Source: Paulownia fortunei (taxonomy: Eukaryota; Streptophyta; Magnoliopsida; Lamiales; Paulowniaceae). Taken from it: 64,000 bases of DNA. The notes under the pieces were generated by a model. The model did no database searches, was not told where the DNA came from, and saw only the letters and a program-made list of their open reading frames with translations. The stretch lies in NCBI GenBank assembly GCA_019321725.1, contig CM033118.1:9946071-10010070 (forward strand), read 5' to 3'. The translations under genes were made by a program, and so were the position numbers. Positions 21,701 through 33,480 of the stretch are shown one piece after another (within the stretch, counting starts at the first letter, position 1; each line of letters opens with the position of its first letter).

Positions 21701-22835
21701 CATAATGTCCTAACTATTGTAATAGATGACACCAGCTGATGCTGGGCCCTTTGAGGCACAACCTATTCGAAGATCCAGGTATGGTTTTTTTATTAGAGAA
21801 CAAAGAAGAGGGACTCTCAATAGATAATAATCCAAGAAGCTATGGAGAGGCGATGTCTGAGATTGACTTGAACAAGTGGTAAGAAGCCATGCAATTCGAG
21901 ATGGACTATATGTACTCCAACAAGGTATGAATCTTATTAGACCCACCGCAAGGAACTATTCCCATTAGATACAAATAGGCCTACAAGTGGAAGCTTGGAG
22001 TAGATGGAGAGGTCACGACCTATAAAGTACGTTCGGTTGCAAAAGTTTATACTTAAAAGTAAGGAATTGATTATGAGGAAACTTTTCACCAATAGCGATG
22101 CTTAAATCCATCCAGTTTTTGCTGGTCATATCTACATATTATGACTATGAGATATGGTAAATAGATGTGAAGACCATTTTTCATAATGAAAATATTAAGG
22201 AAGAGATCTATATAAAACAGCCAGAAGGCTTCATATCTAGTGGGAATGAGCAAAAAAATTTCAAGCTCCAGAGATCCATTTAGGGACTCAAATATGCTTT
22301 GAGGAGTTGGAACATCCAGTTTGATGAAATAACCAAAATGTTTAATTTTCATAAGACCCCGAATGAACCATGTATCTACAAGAAGGTTAGTGGGAGTATA
22401 GTTGCGTTTGTTGTGCTATATGTTGATGACATTCTACTAATTGGGAATGATGTAGGGATATTGTAGTCAACGAGAACTTGGTTGTCTAAATAATTTTCCA
22501 TGAAGGACTTGAGATATGCATCCTTTATCCTAGGGATAAAGATCTATAGAGATAGTACTGGATGGATGTTTGGACTATCCCAATCCATGTACATAGATAA
22601 AGTGCTAAAAAGGTTTAGCAAGGAATCCAAATGAGGATTTCTACCTATAAATCATGGGGTTTCACTCTCTAAGGCTATGTCTCCTAAGATACATAAAGAG
22701 AGAGAAAGAATGACTCTCATACCTTATACATCTGCTATTGGGTATACAATATTGTGTACAAGGCCTGATATCGAACATGCTCTGAGTGTCATGAGCAAAT
22801 ATCAGTCTAATCCAGGAGAAGAACACTAAAAAGCC
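21701..22835 (+). pseudogene. Element C reverse transcriptase
   Basis: Readable only in pieces across three frames: SNKV-ILLDPPQGTIPI, EETFHQ, FRDSNM and the catalytic box [14 protein letters not shown] with YVDD intact (22419-22430). MKDL and ILGIKIYRD-like blocks, PIxHGVSLSKAMSPKIxKERE and SAIGYTILCTRPDI follow, ending near EEHxKAIKMIF. No open frame longer than 80 codons survives, so the gene is strongly decayed although its active site is kept. Confidence 0.8.
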
Positions 22836-23369
22836 ATTAAGATGATCTTTATGTACTTGAGAATGACTAAGGATATCTTTTTGATATACAATAATGGAGA
22901 ACTAAAACTGGAGGGATATACAAACTTTAGTTTTCAGTTCGATATAGATGACTTCAAGCCCATATTTGGATGCATATTCACCTTGAATGGTGGTGCCGTC
23001 AGTTGGAAAAGTTCCAAGCAAGAAACAACTACAGACTTTACCACCAAAGCTAAATATATTATTGCATCAGACGTAGCAAAAGAAGCTATTTAGGTAAGAA
23101 ACTTTATTCAAGAATTGGGTATAATTCAATCCATTGTTTATCCAGTAATGATTTACTACAATAACAATAAGGCTATTGCGCAAGCGAAAAATCCAAGATC
23201 TCATCAAAGATCTAAGCACTTGATCAAAGAGATCATTGATAGAGGTGACATCATTGTGGATCGAGTTGCTTCAGCTGAAAATATAGCAGACCCACTGACT
23301 AAGCCTTTAACACAATATTCGATGGACATCTCAAGAATATGGGCCTTAGGTACATGGGCAATTGGAGCT
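22836..23369 (+). pseudogene. Element C RNase H and pol C-terminus
   Basis: The open part 22842-23093 (83 aa) holds RMTKDIFLIYNNGELKLEGY and FTLNGGAVSWKSSKQET, the copia RNase H core; the usual Asp-rich DADWAGD block is degraded. The open part 23115-23396 (93 aa) holds YYNNNKAIAQAKNPRSHQRSKH, IIDRGDIIVDRVASAENI and ADPLTKPLT, the conserved end of copia pol. Together they show the order RT then RNase H right before the polypurine tract. Confidence 0.86.
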
Positions 23370-23385
23370 AGGGCAAGTGGGAAAT
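23370..23385 (+). other. Element C polypurine tract
   Basis: AGGGCAAGTGGGAAAT directly precedes TGTTAGAG of the 3' LTR. The same tract occurs before the 3' LTR of element I on the minus strand (60732-60748). Confidence 0.8.
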
Positions 23386-24835
23386 TGTTAGAGTAGGATG
23401 CCAGTACCCCAATTAGTTTGGGTATATTGTACTCTTTTCTTTTGTAAGATAATCTTTTTGGGAATCATATAAACAAAAAGGCATTTCTTTATCTTATGTC
23501 TTGCACTTTCTTTCTACGTATTAGATAAGGTTCTTAGACCAAATTTAGCTGTTGGGTAGGTCACACATATGATGGCAATAATGGAACATGTCTCTAAGAC
23601 TTTGGTCTTAAATAAGTTCCGAGTCAATGGCTTTCTGAGATAGGACATCAAATAATCCAATAAGACTTACACATACGACACATGCTTGTAAGATAAGGAT
23701 GTCTCATTCTATAGGCATTAGTGTAGTGATGCAAGTGCATATATGCGGGTGCTTGTTAGATAACATGTTCACTAAAATAACCTACCAGGAATTCTTAGTT
23801 GGAAAATTTATTATTGAATTAAGAATCTCTATATTACGGTAGTGCACGACTAGTCCTTTTACTTGAGACAACATATGTGTCATATCTTACTTTGATATAT
23901 TATCTAATTACCTGATAATCACAAAAGGATTACATTGAGTAATGGATCTACAAGTATGGAGGTTAATGAGTGGTAAACAAATGATCCGTTAGTTGTCTAG
24001 TAGAACAAGTGAATCTCCTATATTTTCATAGTTCACGATTCTAAAATCCTTAGCGAAGGTATGATGAATGTCAGAAAAGAGTTTCTGACGATTCATCAAA
24101 AGTCACTAGAACTTGAAATGGAATAATATTTATTGAGTCGATTAGGGTTTCAACTTTTAATCTATACCCTAGACTCAATCAAGAGATTAGTTAATGGAAG
24201 GACCTTATGTGCATGGGATTTGTAATTGTCATAGGCTCACTTGCTATTTCACCTAAGACTAGTTTGCCATAATTACTTTGTTAGATATTTTCATGGATAG
24301 TGAGGTTCTTAGATTTAAAGAGTTAATTCCAAGTGGGTTAATTAATTGGATTAATTAATCAAAATAATTGGTATTTCTTAAGTTGCAAATATTGCAAACC
24401 CACTACTAGTTTAGTAGTGAACATAGAGGATCACACATAATTTGGAATGAATAACCTCTAGTTTAAAATTAATCCAAATTGAATATAATTAATTAATTAA
24501 TTAGATCAATTAAATAAACTTGGCTAATTAATTAATTAGATTAATTAATATGCTTGATGAAGTCCAAACCTAATTTAAAAATGACTTATTAGTAGAAGCC
24601 CACTTGAAATATTAAAAGAATTAAATTAAATAGGAAAAATAGTTTTCTTATTTAATTGATATAAGATATCAAGTTTGGATTTATGGGATAGGTTCAATGA
24701 ATCTGGAGGAGTGAGGGGGCTGAAAGTTTTTGGCCATTTTAGGCCATATTTTTTGGCTATTAAGAGAAGTGGGAGGAGGGATTTTGCATAGATGTGGATT
24801 TAGTTTGTTAGGAAAGTTAGACTTTCCAAACAACC
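23386..24835 (+). repeat. Element C 3' LTR, first part
   Basis: Starts TGTTAGAGTAGGATGCC and collinear with the 5' LTR, but with an additional ~250-bp block near the start (about 23420-23740) that the 5' LTR lacks. It is interrupted after CCAAACAACC at 24835 by element E. The LTR resumes at 32237. Confidence 0.9.
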
Positions 24836-25336
24836 TGTAACAATCTTTAACCTAACTACAGAACCTAAATAAGTTGATACAATTAAATTAAGAAATGTTA
24901 ACTTTTCATCAATACTAGAGTTATGGTTTTAAAAAATGTTCCCCATTTAACTATAAGAGAAAGAACTCAAATTCATTTATTGTTTCATTTCGTTTTAAAC
25001 ACACCATATACATAAATCAAAACTGAGTATATATATGTTTACAAAACCATAACAGAGCGGCTTATTTAAAAACAAAACAGAATTTTCAAAATAGGCTACA
25101 AAACAGCTTGAAACATAGCATATGAACAAATCTTTGTCTGGCCGCTCTAGAGACTCAGTTAACCTCTAAACCTATATATTTCCACATGCATCACATAAAT
25201 CTAATGAGCTAAAGGCTCAATAAGGTGAAACTGATGCAATAACAAATAATATACATGCACATCTCATAAATCATTAAATGCATTATTCAATTTAATAACT
25301 TTCATTCATCTATGTAGGAGAGAATTGGGCATTACA
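24836..25336 (-). repeat. Element E 3' LTR with large internal deletion (501 bp)
   Basis: Matches the first ~480 bases (24836-25313) and the last ~24 bases of the 5' LTR at 29930-32231. The join is at TTCATTCAT / CTATGTAGG near 25313, so about 1.8 kb is missing. Both termini and the CAACC target are intact, so the deletion is internal. Confidence 0.88.
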
Positions 25337-25352
25337 ATCCTTCCTTACAAAA
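25337..25352 (-). other. Element E polypurine tract
   Basis: The minus strand reads TTTTTGTAAGGAAGGAT before TGTAATGCCC of the LTR. It is the same type as the tract of element F (AAGGAAGGGAGGA). Confidence 0.75.
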
Positions 25353-26849
25353 ATTTCATCCTCAAAATTTGATGTACCAAATAATTCTGGATATTTGCTC
25401 TGCATTTCTTCTTTTCTTTCCCAGTTGGCCTCTTCTATAGAATGATTCCTCCATAAAAGTTTAACAAGTCAAATCATTTTTGTTCTCAACTCTTTTTTGT
25501 TCTGATCTAGAATTTGCATTGGTTTCTCTTCATAGGCTAAATCAGGAGTCAATTCCAACAGTTCATAACTCAACACATAAGAGGGGTTTGAAATGTACTT
25601 TCTCAATGTAGACACATGGAAAACATTGTGAGCACTAGATAATGACGTAGGTAAGGCCACTTTATAAGCTTTATCACCAACTCTTTCGAGAATCTCGAAT
25701 GGGTTGACTTACCTTGGGCTGAGATTTTCTTTCTTTCCAAATCTCATGACACCTTTCATAGGAGCTAATTTAAGAACACATGATCCCCAACAACAAACTC
25801 TAGATATTTTCTCCATTTATCTACATAAATTTTCTGTCTATTTTATGAAATCTTCATTCTCTCTCGTATCTTCTCTACTACCTTAGTGGTATGTTGAACT
25901 ATTTTCGGACCAAGTAGGCTTCGTTCTCCAACATCATCCAAATGAACTAGAGATCTACATTTTCTTCCATATAATTCTTCATAAGGCGTCATTCCAATTA
26001 TTGATTGGTAGCTATTATTATAAGTAAACACCACTAATGGAAGCTTTACATCCCAACTCCCTTGAAAATCTAGCACACAAGCTCTTAATATATCCTCTAA
26101 TATCTTAATAACCCTCTTTGATTGCCCATCACTTTGTAGATGAAATGCTATACTAAATGCAAGTTTTGTTCCCATGGTACTGTGTAAGCTCTTTCAAAAT
26201 ATAGATGTAAACTTAGGATCTCTGTCGAACACTATTAAAACTGGCACCCCATGTAACGTGACTATCTCTTTAATATATTGTTGAGCATACTAGTCCATAT
26301 TGTATGTGGATTTCACTGGAAGAAAATGGGCTAATTTAGTTAATCTATCAACAATCATCCATAATGAAATTATACCTCTTTTGAGTTATAGGTAATCCAA
26401 GCACAAAGTATGTGCTCCCATTTCCACTCTGGAATCAACAAAGGTTTCAACAACCCTAATGGTCTTTGATGTTCAATCTTAACTTGTTGGCAAGTTAGAC
26501 ATTCAACCACAAATTTTGCTATCTCTCTTCATTTTAGGGTACCAATAATGTTGTAGTAAGTCCTTATACATTTTTGTGCTACCTAGATATACCAAGTAGA
26601 GAGTAGTATGAGCTTCTTCTAAAATATCTCATTTCATGGCCCTGTCAAACGGCACACACAGTCTCTCTTTATATCGAATAATTCCATCATCGATAATAGA
26701 GAAGTCTGGCCTCTTTCCAGCATCAATCTCTCTTTTTTGTCTACACAAATGCATATCCACCTTTTGACCTTCTTTAATTCTATCTTGAAGTGCAAGTCTC
26801 AACACTAAGGCTAACAACGAACACTTTTTTCCTTTAGGTACAATTTCAA
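25353..26849 (-). pseudogene. Element E integrase with C-terminal chromodomain-type region
   Basis: Minus-strand pieces, N to C: the spacer and zinc region (26629-26817, with RYKERLCVPF, then a damaged HHCC); the core with VDRLTKLAHFLPVKSTYN and HGVPVLIVFDRDPKF (second Asp kept); open part 25843-26175 with the third motif DGQSKRVIK, where the catalytic Glu is Lys (codon 26116-26118) and LRACVLDFQGSW follows; and 25469-25660 with the Tekay C-terminal blocks NVFHVSTLRKYI, SYELLELTPDLAYEEKP and LDQNKKELRTK. After a frameshift, LVKLLWRNHSIEEANWERKE reaches about 25380. Nonfunctional. Confidence 0.87.
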
Positions 26850-27399
26850 GCTATAATCTCTGCAAATCTAATAATATTGACTTTTGTATGATAAAAAGAG
26901 GAGATGTGGATTTTCTGCTCATTGCATGTGCAACCACATTCGCTTTACTAGGATGATAGTTGATCACATAATCATAATCCTTCACAAGTTCTAAATATCT
27001 TCTTTGTCTCATATTCAGCTCCTTTTAGGTAAAGAAGTACTTCAAACTCTAATGATATGTGTATATCTCACACTTCTCACCATATAAATAATGTCTCCAA
27101 ATTTTCAAAGCAAAAACCACTGTAGCAAGTTCCAAATCATAGGTTGGATAATTCTTTTAATACTCCTTCAATTGCTTTAAAGCATAGGTAATAACCTTCC
27201 CATTTTGCATCAAAACAGCACCCAAATTAATTTTTGAAGCATCGTTACACACCATGAATCCACCAATTCCTATTGTAATGGTACGAATAGGAGTTGTAGT
27301 TAATTTATGTTTTAGTTCTTGAAAACATCTTTCACAAGCATCGGTCCACAAGAACTTCACATTCTTTCTTGTCAACATTGTCAATGGAGTTGCTATCTT
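26850..27399 (-). pseudogene. Element E RNase H
   Basis: The open part 27157-27384 (75 aa) contains RKNVKFLWTDACERCFQELK, then [23 protein letters not shown], the first RNase H block (Asp kept). Downstream, past a stop, the blocks [21 protein letters not shown], a damaged YIDHKSL and HPSKANVVAHAMSRK can be read. In the last the usual ADALSRK Asp is His. The tether blocks to integrase follow. Nonfunctional. Confidence 0.85.
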
Positions 27400-28376
27400 T
27401 GAAATCCCCTAAACAAATCGTCGATAGTGCCCTGCTAATTCCAAGAAACTCCTTACTTTTGATACATTTGTTGGTGTTGGCTATTTAATGACAACTTCTA
27501 CCTTGCTTAGATCAACAGAAATACCATTTTTGGATACTATATGACCTAGGAATACCACTTGCCCAAGCCAAAATTCACACTTCTTGAATTTAGCATACAA
27601 CTGCTTTTCCTTAAGAACTTGGAGCACAATCTTCAAATGTTCCTTGTTCTCTTCTTTATCACGTGAATATTGAGATATTGCTTAAACACCCTAATCGTTA
27701 GATCCATAAAAGCTACAGGGGCATTGGTTAAATCGAAGGGCATCACTAGAAATTCATAATGTCCATACCTTGTTCGGAATACAGTCTTTTATATGTCTTC
27801 TTCCTTGATCTTCAATGGATGATACCCAGAGCACAAATCAATCTTAGAAAATACTAATGCTCCCTGCAATTGATCAAACAAATCATCTATTCTTGGAAGT
27901 GGATACTTATTCTTGATTGTTACTTTATTTAACTCTGTATAATCAATTCATAACCACAATGTACTATCCTTCTTTTTCACGAACAACATAGGTGCTCCCC
28001 AAGGAGAATAACTAGGGTGAATAAAACTCTTATCAAGCAATTCTTGCAATTGAACTTTTAACTCTTTCAACTTTGTTGGTGCCATTCGATATGGGGTTTT
28101 AGAAATAGGAGTAGTTCCTGGCATAACATCAATCGCAAATTCAATCTCTCGATCTAGTGGCAGTCTTGGTAAATTATCTGAAAATACCTTAAGAAATTCA
28201 TGAACCACATCTATATTTTCTAGCTTCAATTGTACTTCGACCGAGGTATCCAGAACACTTGCCAAATATCCAACACAATCTTTATTTAACATCTTTTGAG
28301 CTTTCAAAGCAGTTATAACTAGTAAAGATAGTGAGAATGAGGTACCACTAAACACAATTTGTTCTTCCCCAGGTGG
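27400..28376 (-). pseudogene. Element E reverse transcriptase lacking its active site
   Basis: The open part 27948-28355 (135 aa) carries the RT N-terminus: LPGLPxDREIEFxIDxx[43 protein letters not shown]. Past a stop, [31 protein letters not shown] and [10 protein letters not shown] follow. At about 27660-27690 the reading goes from the RVF block straight to [11 protein letters not shown]. The segment that in element F contains FIDDILVYS is missing, so the catalytic YxDD box is deleted (roughly 40-45 bp). The thumb [17 protein letters not shown] is readable after that. Confidence 0.86.
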
Positions 28377-28690
28377 CTAAAAAATCACAGTCTTCTTGTT
28401 ATAATTAATTATTGCATGATATTTGGTAAGCCAATCCATACCCAAGATAACCTCAAAATTTGGCATTGATAAAACAACGAAATCTGCATAGAGAGTCCTA
28501 TCACTAATCTGAATAGAACAAGCCCTAAATATTTGGTTGGAATCTATTTCTTCCTTGGATGGAACAGTTACAGTATACCTTACTTTTAATAAATCTGGTA
28601 TAATGCCCAATTTTCTCACAAATGCACGTGATGCAAATGAATGTATAGATCCAGAACCTATCAATGCAATTGCAGGTATCCAGAAATTAA
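28377..28690 (-). pseudogene. Element E aspartic protease
   Basis: The 96-codon open part reads LIGSGSIHSFASRAFVRKLG, RYTVTVPS, FRACSIQISDRTLYADFVVL and VILGMDWLTKYHA. This is the Tekay-type protease; compare LFDSGATHSFAS in element F. The active-site Asp is Gly (GSG instead of DSG), so it would be inactive. It lies between gag and RT with stops on either side. Confidence 0.87.
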
Positions 28691-29726
28691 AATAGTACCT
28701 ATGACTACGAAAGCATCTGCATCAGCTTGTTCTTGTGTCATTGTATATATTCTCTCTCAACTCTCCCATATACTGTTGGGTAATCCTTTATTATATGTCC
28801 AGGCTTTTTACACTTAAATACATGATTAGTACAATTATAGCATTCCCTAAAATGATTATTCCCACACTTAGCACATTTAGGCCTTTTAACTGTAGTAGAA
28901 GTCTGCCCAACTCTAAGATGCTTTTCATTCCCTTGATTTGATTTTTGCTCTCCTTTCTTCCACTGGATCAGATTTCTTGGAATGAATACTTGATTTTTTT
29001 GTTGATGGAATTTCTCAATCTCTTTCTCATCTAAGTTAGCCATCAAAGCCTTGTCCACCAGTTCCCTAAACTTTGTTGTTGAAGATATTCTCACATCTCT
29101 TCTAATTTTTAGATTAAGCGCCCTCAAGAAATGATCCATCTTCTCATTATTATCTCGAGCTATGTATGGCATATACTTGCAACCCTCTTCAAATTTTCAC
29201 ACATAATCACATACAGACATCTTCCTTGTTTTAAATCTAGGAATTATTTTACTTTAAGGGACTTAGCAACCTTGGTGACATACTTATCATAAAAGATTAT
29301 TTTAAACCTCTCCCAAGTCAACTCTTTCATATTCACTGCAATTTTAGCTTCTTTCCACTAGGTTCTAGCATCCTTTTTCAACAAGAAAATTGCATAGAGT
29401 ACCTTTTCAGCATCATCAATTCGTATGTAGTCAAAGATAGTATCCAAAGATTTTACCCATTCTTTTGCAACAATGGGATTAAAACCACCATTAAAATCAA
29501 CAGGTTCCATCTTTCTAAATTTCTCATACACAGCTTGTGAAGTATCCTATCGAGCTTGTGGTGGAGGAAGTCGCTGATTTTGTTCTTGGCTTCTTTGTTG
29601 CATATCTATCAATTGTTGTATATGTTCACCATGCATTCTAGTTTATTGTTGAATGAGATCAGCTAAATTATTCACCACACTATGATTACCTTTATGATAA
29701 TCCATTGCCATCCTTTTTGGTGCCAT
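28691..29726 (-). pseudogene. Element E gag with zinc-knuckle region
   Basis: The minus-strand ATG at 29724-29726 opens MAPKRMAMDYHKGNHS, then a stop. The capsid blocks ([45 protein letters not shown]) are readable in shifted frames to about 29240. The open part 28738-29172 (144 aa) gives the gag C-terminus with a Lys/Gln-rich basic segment and a Cys-rich zinc knuckle region ([15 protein letters not shown], then [12 protein letters not shown], in which the last Cys is replaced by Tyr). Nonfunctional. Confidence 0.83.
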
Positions 29727-29910
29727 GACCTGATATGTATCGCCCAATCTCATTCCATTCATTAGCCAATAATAAATACATAATCATGACAATAACAAAA
29801 AATAAAATCTAATCAAGTAAACATAAAAGCAAATAAAAAAATAGTTGGCCGAGTTTCCCAACTAGGATGTGTTCATATGTTTTCTTTTGCCTTCAAGAAC
29901 CACTAAACCT

Positions 29911-29924
29911 CCACTCTGATACCA
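29911..29924 (-). other. Element E primer binding site
   Basis: The minus strand reads TGGTATCAGAGTGG, five bases inside the 5' LTR edge at 29930. It is the initiator-Met tRNA type and fixes the orientation of E. Confidence 0.85.
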
Positions 29925-29929
29925 CAAAC

Positions 29930-32231
29930 TATAACAACCCTTAACCTGACTATAGAACCTAAATAAGCTAATACAGTTAAGTCAAGAAATGTTAACTTTT
30001 CATCAATACTAGAGTTATGATTTTAATAAAAGTTCCCCTTTTGGCTATGAGAGAAAGAATTCAAATTCATTTGTTGTTTCATTTCGTTTTAAACATACCA
30101 TATATACAAATCAAAACTAAGTAAATATATTTACAAAATCATAATAGAGCAGCTTATTTAAAAACAAAACAGAATTTTCAAAATTGGCTACAAAACAGCT
30201 CGAAGCATGGCATATGAATAAATCTATGTCTGGCCGCTCTAGAGACTCAGTCAACTTCTAAACCTGTACATTTCTACCTGCATCACATGAATCTAATGAG
30301 CTAAAGGTTCAGTAAGGTGAAATTGATGCAATAACAAATAACATACATGCACATCTCATAAATAATTAAATGCATTATTCAATTTAATAACTTTCATTCA
30401 TAAATCATTCTTTAGGGCCCTTGAAGTGTGGCACCTAACTAATAGCGATAGACCGTGGTTTTTGGAACCTATTCATAATGATTGGCCAATAAGAGAAATA
30501 ATATGATGTTTTCATACTTGGTCTTTCAACCTCAGGTATTAGACATATTCTATCTCGTTCTTTGTGGTTTTCCTACCAATTTTTCAATTTCAAGTATTTG
30601 CCATCATTTGTTGGGTTCGCCGGTCCCTCCTGCGTCTTTTGTCTAGCCGACCATTAATCAAGTACCATACTTCCTTTTCAAAAACTCATTATACTCTTAG
30701 TAGTATCAGGCTTCATGAACCATGAATGCATCAAAAATTACATCACTTGATAAATAATGACAATCACATCGAAACATGAACAATATTATATGAATCTTGT
30801 GATGCACCAAATGAAAGTTTCAACTTACCTCAAGTCCGCTTTGTGCTAAGTGAAAAAGTCAATCTCTTTGGAAGATAGGATGTGTTAAATTCCTAACATA
30901 ATCAAATCATGTAACTTTCAATATCCTTTTAATAAATCACATAATCTATTCTAATTAAAATCACATACACTTTTTAACCCTTTGTAAACAATTCCATATC
31001 AATTACGTGACCTCAAAAACAATGCATACTCTATATTCTAATACTAATTCAAGACATTAAACATCAGGGCAACTATTAAATAACTAATAATCCAAACATA
31101 AATATTAGGGTAGCCCCCGAAACTTTAACACAATCCAAAATAATATGAGTAAACTCAATTCTAACTTAAATTAATTATAACCATCAATTAAGAAAACTAA
31201 TTAATATTATTCTCAATCATTCATAGGAACTTCCAAACATAATATAAGCATTACAAGATTAATAGAAATAAGTAAATTAAGCATATTTCACAAGACTATC
31301 AATTTTACTAGAAACTAGCTTCACTAGCTTGGTTTTGGCTTCAAGTCTATCCTACTTGAATTTTCATTCATACAAAAATATACTAAAACATGTAATCATC
31401 CAAGATACTATAAATTCATCTTAAGAAACATTGAAAAAGAATATACCTTGATTAAGTTGGTATTAAGCTTCAAAATCAACGGTTTTCAAGTTTAAAAGAG
31501 TAGAAACTTGTCCTAGTTTGTGTTCTATGGATTTCTATAGATTGAATTCAATTTTTGTGAGTATGAGAGTATAGAAATTTGGTAGAAACTTGGAGAAGAA
31601 GGGCTGGTCATTTTTGAGGAGTTTCCACAAGAAAATATGGCTAAAATGACTTCTTTGACAATTCAAAGAGAGGTAACTGGAGGGTGATGATTGATTGCAT
31701 CATGATTGGTGTCTTCCCATGCCAAAAAGCCATGTTTATGGGCTAGGGAGATGACAAAAATTGATGCTTTGGTGTTATAATCAAGTGCAATATGGGTTAG
31801 AATAATTTGATGCAACCTAGTCAACCAACCAATCAAATTGCACTATTTTGTATACTTTTAGTTCTTAGCCAAATATAACATATTTCAAAAAAATATTTAG
31901 GCAAATAATCACTTCAGAATGTAACAAGTATGGAGCAATACAAATAATTCATTTCATAGCCATTCAACACATCAATCTTTCTTAACCGAGATACCGAGTT
32001 TTTCACTACAAAAAGTCACTTAAGCAATATGTTAATTAAAAAAATAAAAGTTTGATCTCATATTTCATGTACTAGTACATGTTAAAGCATAAGTAGAGCA
32101 TATAGTAACAATTATTCATGTTCGTACAATCATGCTATTTGTATGCCATAATCCAATAATGTGTATTAATTAGATGCATATTCATGCAAGATGTTTATTA
32201 TTGGCTATGTAGGAGAGAATTGGGCATTACA
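29930..32231 (-). repeat. Element E 5' LTR (2302 bp)
   Basis: Matches the 3' LTR at both ends. The inner end reads TATAACAACC where the 3' LTR has TGTAACAATC, a point change of the terminal dinucleotide. No gene was seen in this 2.3-kb AT-rich stretch. It is the only full-length LTR of this family here. Confidence 0.9.
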
Positions 32232-32236
32232 CAACC

Positions 32237-32826
32237 AAATCAACATATGAGGCTAATATTAGGTTTGACCTAATTCTACTAGCCACCATATAAATAGAAG
32301 ATTGAAGACAAAAATCCACGCTCCCAAACTCTCAAAAATTCGGCCACCACTAAGAAAAGAAGAAACATTTTTCTTTCTCCTTTATTCTCCCCTTCTTTGT
32401 TCTTCAATTTCTATGTATATTGTTCGACTTCCACTAGTTCGATTAAGAGCAATAACAATAAACACTTAGTGTACACTTTTTCTAGGCTTGAAAAACAAAA
32501 TAAGAACACTAGCATGTTTTTTATTTTCGGTTATTATAGTCCAAGGTGTGAACTTCTTTAGAGGGAAGACGTATGGACTCCTTGATAAAAGTTTCACAAC
32601 AATCCGATAATTAATTACCTCAAACCTAACATCTTAATCAAAGAGTTCAAAAAGGGTAACGAATCACATCATTGTCTTAATTTATATTTTATTTAGTAAA
32701 TTATTAATAACATCGAATGTTAAAATTATTGTGAAATTGGGGGTAATGCAATAAATATTGTTGCATGTTTTATTTAAATATTTTAATTTCCACTACATTT
32801 ACCCCTAGGTTATAGCGAACCCAACA
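32237..32826 (+). repeat. Element C 3' LTR, second part
   Basis: The LTR resumes at AAATCAACATATGAGG, after the duplicated CAACC target at 32232-32236, and runs to GCGAACCCAACA. It matches the second part of the 5' LTR (from about 16882). The ATATG target (32827-32831) follows and D coding resumes. Confidence 0.92.
32289..32296 (+). promoter_or_regulatory. Candidate TATA box in element C LTR
   Basis: TATAAATA lies in the context CACCA-TATAAATA-GAAG. The 5' LTR has the same context with TACAAATA. It sits about 520 bp before the LTR end and is followed by a transcribed-leader-like AT-poor segment. Confidence 0.5.
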
Positions 32827-32831
32827 ATATG

Positions 32832-33480
32832 GGCATTGAGGTAGATAGGGCTAAGGTCAAGATAATAGAGAAGATTCCCCTCCTACATTTGTAAAAGGAA
32901 TAAGGAGTTTCTTGGGCCATGCTGGGTTTTACCACCAGTTTATTAAGGATTTTTCTAAAATTGCAAAAGCTCTTTTGAATCTTTTAGTTAAGATGCACCA
33001 TTTGATTTTAATGATGATTTCTTGCAAGTATTCAAGACTTTAAATAAGAGGCTAATCACCGCATCTATTATGGTGGCACCCGATTAGAGCTTGCCTTTTG
33101 AACTTTTGTGCGACGCTAGTGATGTAGCTGTTGGTGTAGTCTTTGGGCAAAGAAAAAATCAAGTATCCCAAATTATTTACTATGCTAGTCGCACTTTGAA
33201 TGAAGCACAACAAAATTATGCTTACCATTGGAAACATCCACATGCTCAAATTTAGTGGTCATATTTGCATTCGATAAGTTTTATTCATACCTTATTTTGG
33301 AAAAAGTGATTATTTACATGGACCACTCCGTACTTAAATACCTTCTTGCAAAGAAAGATGCAAAACCAAAGTTGATTAGATGGATTCTTTCATTGCAAAA
33401 ATTTGACCTTGAAATTAGAGAGGTGTGGAGAATATTGTGGCGAATCACTTGTCTACGATAAAGAGTCCTTACATTGAGCA
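32832..33480 (+). pseudogene. Element D RT thumb and RNase H
   Basis: The RT continues with [16 protein letters not shown], then the [23 protein letters not shown] blocks in shifted frames to about 32990. RNase H follows: [33 protein letters not shown] and [20 protein letters not shown] (in the open part 33228-33461), then [10 protein letters not shown], where relatives have VADHLS. At about 33215-33260 the TEKELLAVVFAFDK block is replaced by unrelated sequence. Frames change several times. Nonfunctional. Confidence 0.83.

Larger units (their letters stand above)
24836..32231 (-). mobile_element. Element E: minus-strand Tekay/Del-like Ty3/gypsy element nested in the C 3' LTR
   Basis: Bounded by TGTAACAATC (24836) and GGGCATTACA (32231), with CAACC on each side (24831-24835 and 32232-32236). 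On the minus strand: 5' LTR, initiator-Met-type primer site, gag with zinc knuckle, protease, RT, RNase H, integrase with a chromodomain-type C-terminal region, polypurine tract, 3' LTR. All genes are broken. The 3' LTR (501 bp) lacks most of the 2302-bp 5' LTR. Lineage is judged from family motifs such as VFHVSTLRKYI and LRACVLDFQGSW. Confidence 0.92.
15614..32826 (+). mobile_element. Element C: Ty1/copia retrotransposon nested in D
   Basis: Bounded by TGTTAGAG (15614) and CCCAACA (32826), with exact ATATG on both sides (15609-15613 and 32827-32831). Order: 5' LTR, primer site, an extra partial LTR with a second primer site (17535-18797), leader, gag, protease, integrase, RT, RNase H, polypurine tract, 3' LTR. 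The gene order with integrase before RT and the IADPLTKPL C-terminal motif identify Ty1/copia. Element E sits in the 3' LTR. The coding region is heavily mutated. Confidence 0.92.
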
